Positions 1 through 5,098 of a DNA stretch of 5,520 bases are shown in pieces (the first letter of the stretch is position 1; every line of letters begins with the position of its first letter). The position numbers and the translations under genes were made by a program. Where the stretch lies: the NCBI GenBank assembly GCA_003512365.1, contig DORI01000129.1, positions 1-5,520 of the forward strand, read 5' to 3'. This DNA is from Crocinitomicaceae bacterium (GTDB taxonomy: Bacteria > Bacteroidota > Bacteroidia > Flavobacteriales_D > Crocinitomicaceae). The notes under the pieces are model-generated. The model did not search any database. It had not been told where the DNA came from and saw only the letters and a list, made by a program, of their open reading frames with translations.

Positions 1-786
1 CATGCGAGCAACATCCTTACATTTATCCATCGCAAGTTCGTAAACCTTCGCCTTAACCTCTTCGTTGTGTGTCTCATGCGAATATTCTCTCTTCGGATTT
101 GCTGTTGGAATTTCAGCTGCTAAGTCCAATTGGAATTGACATTGTTCTTTAATTGCGGCATGAGCAATTTTGAAAACTTCCACCAATTCAGCTTCGGAAA
201 TTTCTTGCATTTCACCTTCTAACATGTTGATGTCTTTCATCGTTCCGGCAATAACCACATCGATATCTGACAATGCCATTTCAGCCATTGTTGGATTGAT
301 GATATACTGGCCGTCCACACGCCCAACTCTTACTTCTGACATTGGACCATTAAATGGAATATTTGACACCGCAATTGCTGATGAAGCTGCCAATCCACAA
401 AGTGCATCTGGATTATTAACTCCGTCATACGACATCAATTGAATCATTACCTGAACTTCTGCGTGATAATCATCTGGGAATAATGGACGTAAAGCACGAT
501 CCACTAAACGCATCACCAAAATTTCAGTTTCAGATGGACGCGCCTCTCTTCTGAAGAATCCGCCTGGGAATCTACCGGCTGCCGCATACTTTTCACGGTA
601 ATCAACTGTTAACGGTAAAAAATCCACACCATCTTTCGCGTCTGGTGCGGCAACTACTGTTGCTAATAACATAGTGTCGCCCATGCGCACCACTACAGAC
701 CCATCAGCCTGTTTTGCCAATTTTCCGGTTTCAACGCTTATCTCCTTGCCGCCGGTAATCATTGACTTTCTTAAACCTATATTCAT
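1..786 (-). CDS. pnp: Polynucleotide phosphorylase, N-terminal part (cut by window edge)
   Basis: PNPase is a cytoplasmic 3'-to-5' exoribonuclease that uses phosphate to degrade RNA, releasing nucleoside diphosphates; it works as a ring-shaped trimer. Reading the minus strand from the ATG at 786 gives 262 residues with no stop to the edge, about a third of the usual 700-750. The first RNase PH domain spans roughly residues 10-145. Family signatures are GRFPGGFFRREARPSE at 71-86 (the FFRR loop that grips RNA) and RLVDRALRPLFP at 93-104. DGVNNPDALCGLAASSAIAVS (split here: DGVNNPDALCG at 121-131, LAASSAIAVS at 132-141) and the MLEGEMQEISEAE stretch at 188-200 are also typical. The all-alpha linker domain probably begins near residue 240; the second RNase PH core, KH and S1 domains would lie outside. 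The start MNIGLRKSMI matches the usual beginning of the enzyme. It lies downstream of rpsO on the same strand, a conserved order, but a terminator separates the two. Identity is very secure. Confidence 0.97.
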   Translation of the reverse strand, partial: MNIGLRKSMITGGKEISVETGKLAKQADGSVVVRMGDTMLLATVVAAPDAKDGVDFLPLTVDYREKYAAAGRFPGGFFRREARPSETEILVMRLVDRALRPLFPDDYHAEVQVMIQLMSYDGVNNPDALCGLAASSAIAVSNIPFNGPMSEVRVGRVDGQYIINPTMAEMALSDIDVVIAGTMKDINMLEGEMQEISEAELVEVFKIAHAAIKEQCQFQLDLAAEIPTANPKREYSHETHNEEVKAKVYELAMDKCKDVARM

Positions 787-823
787 TTTTATTTATTTAC
801 TTATTTAATTCGAAATGAGATTG

Positions 824-857
824 GGTTTCCCCCTTTGAAGGGGGCAGAGGGGGATGA
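824..857 (-). repeat. REP-like palindromic element, copy 1
   Basis: Read on the minus strand, the element is a TCAT head, then CCCCCTCTG, then a tight hairpin CCCCCTT-CA-AAGGGGG (7 bp stem, positions 829-844), then an AAA tail. Its G/C-rich composition stands out sharply from the AT-rich spacer. It shares head, C/T-rich arm, CA centre and A-rich tail with copy 2 at 954-987, although the base sequence of the stem differs. Similar short C-run/G-run hairpins are, from memory, scattered between genes in many Bacteroidota genomes and resemble REP sequences moved by REP-associated tyrosine transposases. No such transposase is in the window. It is unlikely to be a terminator for rpsO, because a better one precedes it and no U-run follows. 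Confidence 0.6.
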
Positions 858-953
858 ATTGAATTTAATATTATTATCTTCCTTTTAACCAAATTTCCCG
901 CTCTTTCAAATTTTCATTTCCTTTATTCTTTATGTCAAACAAATGCTTTATTG

Positions 954-987
954 TCACCTCTCTCACTCTCTCCTCAAGGAGAGAAGC
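954..987 (+). repeat. REP-like palindromic element, copy 2 (opposite orientation)
   Basis: Read on the plus strand, a TCAC head is followed by the pyrimidine arm CTCTCTCAC, then the hairpin TCTCTCCT-CA-AGGAGAGA (8 bp stem, positions 967-974 with 977-984), then AGC and an A-run. The architecture matches copy 1 (TCAY head, pyrimidine arm, stem with CA at the centre, purine tail) but lies on the other strand, so the two heads face each other across about 96 bases. That paired, inverted arrangement is like the BIME pairs formed by REP elements in enterobacteria. The assignment as a shared family rests on architecture rather than sequence identity. Confidence 0.5.
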
Positions 988-1031
988 AAAATTTTTCGTA
1001 CTTACGGAATAGGTTTCAATACAATTCAAAC

Positions 1032-1063
1032 AAAAAAAAGACACCCGACCAAAGCCGAATGTC
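1032..1063 (-). terminator. Rho-independent terminator of rpsO
   Basis: On the minus strand GACATTCGGC (1063-1054), loop TTTG and GTCGGGTGTC (1049-1040) form a 10 bp stem with three G-U pairs in RNA, followed directly by eight T (1039-1032). It begins 38 bases after the rpsO stop. A stem plus uninterrupted U-run is a textbook intrinsic terminator, so most rpsO transcripts should end here before reaching pnp. Confidence 0.88.
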
Positions 1064-1101
1064 CCCTCTCAATAAAATCATTTCGTTTCTTAGCGAATGA
1101 A

Positions 1102-1371
1102 TTAACGACGTAATCCTAACTCTTTTACTAATGCACGATATTTTTCAATGTCTTTACCCTTTAAATAATCTAAAAGACTACGACGCTTACCAACAAGCAA
1201 CTGAAGTGCTCTTTGCGTACCATAATCTTTACGATTTTTCTTTAAATGCTCTGTCAAATGACTAATTCTAAATGAAAACAATGCGATTTGACCTTCGGTT
1301 GAACCGGTGTTAGTTTCAGAACCCCCGTGTTTAGCGAAGATTTCTTTCTTTTTTGTTGAATCTAAATACAT
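1102..1371 (-). CDS. rpsO: 30S ribosomal protein S15
   Basis: S15 is a primary 16S rRNA-binding protein of the small subunit; it binds the central-domain three-way junction and helps form the bridge to 23S rRNA. The product is 89 residues, exactly the usual bacterial length. The family features are seen in order: the N-terminal helix MYLDSTKKKEIFAKHG, the TNTGSTEGQIALFSFRI stretch (21-37) carrying the conserved GS/T-EGQIA-RI core, the HLTEHLKKNRKDYGTQRAL rRNA-binding region (38-56), the LVGKRRSLLDYLK motif (59-71), and the YRALVKELGLRR end (78-89). The ATG at 1371 is the only start that gives the normal N-terminus. No Shine-Dalgarno is present. The gene has its own promoter candidate immediately upstream and a strong terminator downstream, and it precedes pnp on the same strand. 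I saw no convincing S15 autoregulatory pseudoknot in the roughly 50-base leader. Confidence 0.98.
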   Translation of the reverse strand: MYLDSTKKKEIFAKHGGSETNTGSTEGQIALFSFRISHLTEHLKKNRKDYGTQRALQLLVGKRRSLLDYLKGKDIEKYRALVKELGLRR

Positions 1372-1425
1372 TCCAATATTCTTTAAATAATTATTATGTA
1401 GTACTTGAGCTTTTCAAATACGATG

Positions 1426-1449
1426 CAAATATACGTGTTTTTTTTCAAA
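1426..1449 (-). promoter_or_regulatory. Candidate rpsO promoter (Bacteroidota -7/-33 type)
   Basis: TATATTTG at 1433-1426 on the minus strand is an exact match to the Bacteroidota -7 consensus TAnnTTTG. It would start transcription near 1420 and leave a leader of about 49 bases before the rpsO ATG. The nearest upstream TTTG (1449-1446) is only 12 bases away, shorter than the usual 17-23, and is itself the end of the U-run of the upstream terminator. The -7 box is therefore well supported and the -33 box weak. Confidence 0.5.
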
Positions 1450-1473
1450 AAAAAAGGCCTCTCTCGAGGCCTT
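1447..1473 (-). terminator. Rho-independent terminator after the membrane-protein gene
   Basis: On the minus strand AAGGCCTC (1473-1466), loop GAGA and GAGGCCTT (1461-1454) give a perfect 8 bp stem with a stable GNRA-type loop, followed by a run of T down to 1447. The hairpin starts 17 bases past the TAA of the gene at 1491-2270. Its T-run ends only 13 bases before the rpsO -7 box, so one transcription unit ends almost where the next begins. Confidence 0.92.
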
Positions 1474-1490
1474 AAACAATTTTATTTGAG

Positions 1491-2270
1491 TTATACTGAT
1501 TTTACCGGCCAGTATGGATTTTTGATAAAGTTTAAGAAGGTTGAACCTAAACCGTACAATCCGCTATAAATAGCAATTGAGATGTACATGTTAATTAAAA
1601 TTAAAATAACCGAACAAAAAGCATATCCAACCTCTACTAATCCTGACATACTTTGAACGTGGCCTTCATGACTAATTTCCCAAGAAGTCATTCCTTTTAA
1701 CATAGTGTCTGCTAAATTTTCAAAACCAAAAAAGTAAGCAAAATCTGAAGCAGCAGTCATTGGTATATTGTACATCCACTTAATTACTGTTTCATCCATA
1801 CAAGAACTTACATAATCCATTTTAATATCAGCAGCAATGTGAATCAATGAAGTTAATGCCGCAAACAATGCTGAAAGAGCCAATAATTGACCAACTAACT
1901 TTATATTCGCCAAGATAAAATCTCTAAAAACAAATACCAATATAGGTTCCGTAGAAGTGGCTAAAGACTCTCCAGCATTTCTTATTGCTTGAGCCATTGG
2001 AAACGCAGCATAAAGCCAAATAATTGACCCTAAAACAACTCCTGCTGAATCTTTACCCTCTAAGTCTTTCAAACCATCATGAATAAACGGATCGATAAAA
2101 TTATAAACTGCACAAAGTAAAAATATTAGAGATGCAACTTGGTAAGATAATCCTACCCATTTGTTTGCATTACCTTCAACATCATTTAATGTTGAATTAA
2201 TTGTGTTTACCTGAAGAATACCTTCAGCCATTTTCGGAGCATCAGTCACCGTTTTAATTAAATTTTCCAT
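1491..2270 (-). CDS. Unrecognised integral membrane protein (about four helices)
   Basis: I do not recognise this 259-residue protein. The N-terminal 38 residues are hydrophilic with no signal peptide. Hydrophobic segments follow at about 40-60 (LSYQVASLIFLLCAVYNFI), 76-96 (AGVVLGSIIWLYAAFPMAQAI, written in part: GVVLGSIIWLYAAF), 119-146 (around LVGQLLALSALFAALTSLIH) and 212-240 (around FCSVILILINMYISIAIYSG). A polar loop of about 60 residues (148-208) contains one Cys (157), two acidic/aromatic patches and an HEGH sequence at 201-204; HEGH is not an HExxH metal motif. The C-terminus ends in NPYWPVKSV. The layout suggests an inner-membrane protein with both ends on the same side. The start at 2270 is the first ATG of the open frame and follows an A/T-rich leader. 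It has its own strong terminator and a promoter candidate, so it is probably monocistronic or receives read-through from the peptidase gene 114 bases upstream. Being a real gene is likely from length, membrane pattern and signals; the function is unknown. Confidence 0.8.
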   Translation of the reverse strand: MENLIKTVTDAPKMAEGILQVNTINSTLNDVEGNANKWVGLSYQVASLIFLLCAVYNFIDPFIHDGLKDLEGKDSAGVVLGSIIWLYAAFPMAQAIRNAGESLATSTEPILVFVFRDFILANIKLVGQLLALSALFAALTSLIHIAADIKMDYVSSCMDETVIKWMYNIPMTAASDFAYFFGFENLADTMLKGMTSWEISHEGHVQSMSGLVEVGYAFCSVILILINMYISIAIYSGLYGLGSTFLNFIKNPYWPVKSV

Positions 2271-2291
2271 ATTAGTTTTATTAAAGTTTGT

Positions 2292-2321
2292 TAAATATAA
2301 TTAAAAATGTGAAGTAAACAA
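2292..2321 (-). promoter_or_regulatory. Candidate promoter of the membrane-protein gene
   Basis: On the minus strand TTG (2321-2319) is followed after 19 bases by TATATTTA (2299-2292), one mismatch from the TAnnTTTG -7 consensus and with the expected -33 spacing. Transcription would start near 2286, leaving about 16 bases before the ATG at 2270. The surrounding DNA is so A/T-rich that a chance match is possible. Confidence 0.35.
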
Positions 2322-2384
2322 TTATTGAAGGAATTATAGTTATCAACAATGCGCAGTCAAAAACACATATTTCACATTGTTTGG

Positions 2385-4793
2385 TTATTCAAAAAACAAT
2401 GCATTGCTGAAGAGTTGCTTTCCTTGTTCCCAAAATCCTCTGAACAATGGATTATCGACAAGAAAGGTAATATTACCGCGACCGTAAGAAGTTTTTCCGG
2501 CAACTAACGCGTTAGATTGGTTATTCAAAACTTTATATCCGACGAAACCATTTTCTGGTTGTGCAATTTTATCAAGTCGAATAACTCCAGCATCTTTCAA
2601 TTGATAAGCAGTTGATGAAAGTTTTAAGGTGTGGTACTTATTCAACCCGAAGGACAATGGGTGTGAATTGTCTAGCTGCGTATTAAAAATTGCTCCAATT
2701 ATGGTTGAACTAATTTGTTCTCTTTCGAATTGCCCATATCCTATACCACTTGTTGAGTCTTTAAGTTCCTTCTCAGATATACCAAATTCCTCTTTACAAA
2801 ATCCAGTTGCGCTATTCCCCATCACAATGGCATGTCCTCCATCTTTTACCCAATTTAAAAACGTTTGATTTTCAGATAATCCATGTTGACCTTCAGGAAT
2901 TATTAATGTATTGATATTTTTTAATGAGCGATCTAAGTCAGATTGCCAAATAAGGTGTGCACTGCACTTCAATTGCTGTTCAAAAAAATGCCAAACTTCT
3001 CCAACGCTCAATGAAGAGAAATCTTCACCAATCATCAATCCAATAGTAGGAACTTCAATCGGTTTTACTGAATAAGAACCAAAATCTACCCCTTTGTCCA
3101 CAAAACCAGATTTTATTGAGCTAACTGCTAACTGATGCTCATTGGCAATTTTAGTTAGTTGATTGATAAAATCAGACACCTTATTCTCAGTTCGCATGAA
3201 AATCAACGAGCCTTCATTGAACTTTTTACCTTGAGATTCAAAAGATTTCTCGTTGTAATAAACCCTCATACCCGCCTTAAGCGCTTGAGCAAGAAATTTT
3301 GCCGATTGAAACGAATTCCACTCCACAACATAGGCATATGCCGTCGGGTCAAGTGAATTTGTAATTACCGTTTTAACATAACTTCTTTTTCCTCCTTCTT
3401 TAACGTAGTCAGTGGAGGCCCAGCATTCCAAACCATAAGCAAAGGGTAAGGTCCAAGCAGAAATATCATAGGTTAGTGAATCCGACAAATATGTCTTTGG
3501 TTCAAATAACACATTTACTAAAGTACCCTTTGGCTGATTGGTCGAAATTATAACCTCTTTTCCAGTAAGTTTAACTTGTTCTTGTTTCTTGGAATTATAG
3601 TTATACCCTTTAGCGGAATTATTTTCTACAGACAAATTATACTCAACCTGATTATTATCAAGTAAGGTTAACAAGGACGCAAGCCGTTGATCTTCTCCTG
3701 ACAAAATAAATGACTTGTATTTATAATTTTTGTTTCCGTGAAATGATTTAAACTCCTTAATTAACCTAGGTGTGTTTTTCGATGCCATTTCAACAGTCGA
3801 TAAGCCGGTCGTGACATGATGTTGCACTCGATCAGTAAGTTTCAGCGTATCTCCAACCTGAGTAATAACAGCTAATCCAGCACGCCCACTTCCTCCTTGT
3901 TCATAAGTCATTCCAATTGAACCACTATATGTTGGATAGGTATCCCCATAACTTGGGTATAATAAGTCAAAAATTTCCTTAGAGAAATACATCCAACCTT
4001 CTTTATCAAAATAAGAAGCGTGATTTTTACCGATTTCCTTTTGAAAATCACGTTGCCAATTGGTAATTACCTCGTGGTAGGGCTCAGCAGCGGGAGGAAA
4101 ATAGTATGGTTCGTTTATTCCTTGTTCATGGAAATCTACATGCACATGAGGTAACCACTGATTGTAAACTGCAACACGCTGTTTAGACTCAATTTGTGTC
4201 ATCCATGCCCAATCTCGATTTAGATCAAATAAATAATGATTAGGCCTACCCCCTGGCCAAGTTTCATTATGTTCCGCTGAGAATGAATGAACGTCAAAAG
4301 GTGCATTTCCATATTGGTAATAGAAATTAACGTATCTATCTCTACCATCGGGGTTCAAACAAGGATCCATGATAACCAACACGTTTTTCAAATACTCTTT
4401 TTTATCCGTTACCAACCGATAAGCCGTTTCAATAGCAGCCTCTGTTCCCGAACTTTCGTTTCCGTGTACATTGTAACTGAGCCAAACAATTGATAAATTT
4501 TCTTTATCCAAAAGCGCGTGATTCTTTTTAATTCCTTCTAGATTTTTTATAGTTTCCTCTGTTCCAATAAAAACAGTAAGTAATTCTCTTCCTTCGTAGG
4601 TTTTTCCATAAGACTCAGTTTTTACCTCCTTAGGAAAGTTAGCTTCTAATGCCTGAAAATAGGAAACAACACGATCATGTCGCGTAAATTTAGTTCCTAC
4701 AGGATAACCCAAAAACCGCTCAGGACTGAATTGACTAAAGCTAATGGTATTGAAACTTAAGAGAATTGAAAGTACAAAAAAGGTATTTTTCAT
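2385..4793 (-). CDS. Secreted M14-family zinc carboxypeptidase with GATase1-like C-terminal domain
   Basis: The gene encodes an 802-residue exported metallopeptidase. A signal peptide covers residues 1-20 (MKNTFFVLSILLSFNTISFS, cut before Gln21), so it should act in the periplasm or outside the cell. The M14 catalytic domain runs from about 22 to 335. Zinc ligands are H110 and E113 in VHGNESSG and H222 in VDFHEQG. The substrate-binding NPDGR is at 147-151 and DLNRDW at 190-195, and the general base is E298 in MTYEQGGSGRAG. All are intact, so the enzyme should be active and remove C-terminal residues from peptides. A middle beta-rich region follows. Residues about 580-665 (with VPTIGLMIGE at the front and a WVKDGGHAIVMGN segment) and the end (763-801) look like the class I glutamine-amidotransferase-like domain typical of long Bacteroidota M14 proteins; no obvious catalytic Cys-His pair is evident. 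There is no C-terminal sorting domain, so secretion through the type IX system is not indicated. The start at 4793 gives a proper signal peptide. It is divergent from the receptor-like gene at 5099 and may be co-transcribed with a 33-residue ORF ending 25 bases upstream. No clear intrinsic terminator follows. The substrate is unknown. Confidence 0.93.
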   Translation of the reverse strand: MKNTFFVLSILLSFNTISFSQFSPERFLGYPVGTKFTRHDRVVSYFQALEANFPKEVKTESYGKTYEGRELLTVFIGTEETIKNLEGIKKNHALLDKENLSIVWLSYNVHGNESSGTEAAIETAYRLVTDKKEYLKNVLVIMDPCLNPDGRDRYVNFYYQYGNAPFDVHSFSAEHNETWPGGRPNHYLFDLNRDWAWMTQIESKQRVAVYNQWLPHVHVDFHEQGINEPYYFPPAAEPYHEVITNWQRDFQKEIGKNHASYFDKEGWMYFSKEIFDLLYPSYGDTYPTYSGSIGMTYEQGGSGRAGLAVITQVGDTLKLTDRVQHHVTTGLSTVEMASKNTPRLIKEFKSFHGNKNYKYKSFILSGEDQRLASLLTLLDNNQVEYNLSVENNSAKGYNYNSKKQEQVKLTGKEVIISTNQPKGTLVNVLFEPKTYLSDSLTYDISAWTLPFAYGLECWASTDYVKEGGKRSYVKTVITNSLDPTAYAYVVEWNSFQSAKFLAQALKAGMRVYYNEKSFESQGKKFNEGSLIFMRTENKVSDFINQLTKIANEHQLAVSSIKSGFVDKGVDFGSYSVKPIEVPTIGLMIGEDFSSLSVGEVWHFFEQQLKCSAHLIWQSDLDRSLKNINTLIIPEGQHGLSENQTFLNWVKDGGHAIVMGNSATGFCKEEFGISEKELKDSTSGIGYGQFEREQISSTIIGAIFNTQLDNSHPLSFGLNKYHTLKLSSTAYQLKDAGVIRLDKIAQPENGFVGYKVLNNQSNALVAGKTSYGRGNITFLVDNPLFRGFWEQGKQLFSNALFFE

Positions 4794-4818
4794 ATGTATT
4801 TAATTTGTTTTTTATCAG

Positions 4819-4920
4819 TCATTTGGAATTAGCTTCGCTGCTACCTCCGGTGGTCGCCATGATAGTTTCATAGGTAGTTAACTTCATTGCTTGCTTCGCA
4901 GTTAAATAAACTGTTTGCAT
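4819..4920 (-). CDS. Candidate small ORF (33 residues) in the peptidase leader
   Basis: Reading the minus strand from the ATG at 4920 to the TGA ending at 4819 gives a 33-residue peptide beginning MQTVYLTAKQAMKLTTYE and ending TIMATTGGSSEANSK. I do not recognise it. Support for coding: it lies downstream of a good minus-strand promoter (5014-5045), an in-frame TGA a few bases upstream fixes the start, it stops 25 bases before the peptidase ATG, and its base composition (42 G/C of 102) is richer than the flanking spacer and like a gene. It has no signal peptide or membrane segment and is mildly basic in the first half. The same DNA contains three nested inverted repeats (4856-4861/4918-4923, 4864-4868/4908-4912, 4878-4883/4900-4905), so it could instead be a structured leader RNA with a chance ORF. 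It might act as a leader peptide for the peptidase, a small stand-alone protein or nothing. Confidence 0.35.
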   Translation of the reverse strand: MQTVYLTAKQAMKLTTYETIMATTGGSSEANSK

Positions 4921-5013
4921 GGCTATTCATATTGAAATTTATTTTTTGAATTAGTCGTCTGTTAGAAGCGGAATTCACAAAGTACATCTTTCAAATTAGG
5001 CAGCTAACCAATA

Positions 5014-5045
5014 CAAAGGTAATCTTTTACAAAAAGGCATACAAA
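5014..5045 (-). promoter_or_regulatory. Promoter for the small ORF and M14 peptidase
   Basis: On the minus strand TTTG (5045-5042) and, 20 bases further, TACCTTTG (5021-5014) match the Bacteroidota -33 TTTG and -7 TAnnTTTG elements with normal spacing. Transcription should start near 5008. The peptidase leader would then be about 215 bases, containing the 33-residue ORF and the nested inverted repeats. No other minus-strand TAnnTTTG box was found nearer the peptidase start. Confidence 0.6.
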
Positions 5046-5084
5046 ACGTCAAAAAATAAATACGAAAATAACACGTTAAAGGTT

Positions 5085-5092
5085 TAATTTTG
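5085..5092 (+). promoter_or_regulatory. -7 box of the receptor-like gene, implying an almost leaderless mRNA
   Basis: TAATTTTG on the plus strand is an exact TAnnTTTG -7 element and is followed by CACGTA and then the ATG at 5099. Transcription from this box would begin within a few bases of the start codon. No clear TTG/TTTG lies at the expected -33 position (about 5060-5066). The next ATG in frame (5126) would destroy the signal peptide, so the first ATG is kept. Confidence 0.55.
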
Positions 5093-5098
5093 CACGTA

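Larger units (their letters stand above)
787..1101. other. rpsO-pnp intergenic region (315 bases)
   Basis: This spacer is long for an rpsO-pnp pair. It contains the rpsO terminator at 1032-1063 and two REP-like hairpin elements, described separately, with about 96 AT-rich bases between them. I found no convincing ORF on either strand. I also found no exact TAnnTTTG box on the minus strand that would give pnp its own promoter; the nearest matches, such as AAATTTTG around 989-996, deviate at the first base. The stretch directly before the pnp ATG is A/T-rich without a Shine-Dalgarno sequence, as is normal in Bacteroidota. Confidence 0.7.

Noticed and set aside
201..204. HEGH sequence at residues 201-204 of the membrane protein (gene 1491-2270) considered as a metalloprotease motif
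   Set aside because: It lacks the HExxH spacing and lies in a polar loop with no further zinc-ligand pattern; the coordinates given here are residue numbers of that protein.
170..442. Plus-strand open frame of 90 codons
   Set aside because: It lies wholly antisense to the unambiguous pnp coding sequence and has no family resemblance or promoter.
829..844. C-run/G-run hairpin considered as a terminator
   Set aside because: No T-run follows on either strand, a better rpsO terminator precedes it, and its plan matches the other REP-like element.
1372..1425. Possible S15 autoregulatory leader structure upstream of rpsO
   Set aside because: The leader is only about 50 bases and A/T-rich, with just short palindromes such as AATAATTATT; nothing resembles a known S15-binding pseudoknot or junction.
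2629..2868. Plus-strand open frame of 79 codons
   Set aside because: It is antisense to the M14 peptidase C-terminal domain; composition follows the peptidase reading frame.
3159..3356. Plus-strand open frame of 65 codons
   Set aside because: Antisense shadow within the peptidase gene, without recognisable features or signals.
4287..4493. Plus-strand open frame of 68 codons
   Set aside because: Antisense to the conserved zinc-binding region of the M14 domain, which explains the open frame.
4868..4930. Second small minus-strand ORF of 20 residues (starts MNSHANSLF) overlapping the 33-residue ORF in another frame
   Set aside because: It is shorter, ends well before the peptidase and cannot be coding together with the longer ORF; I judged the longer one the better candidate.
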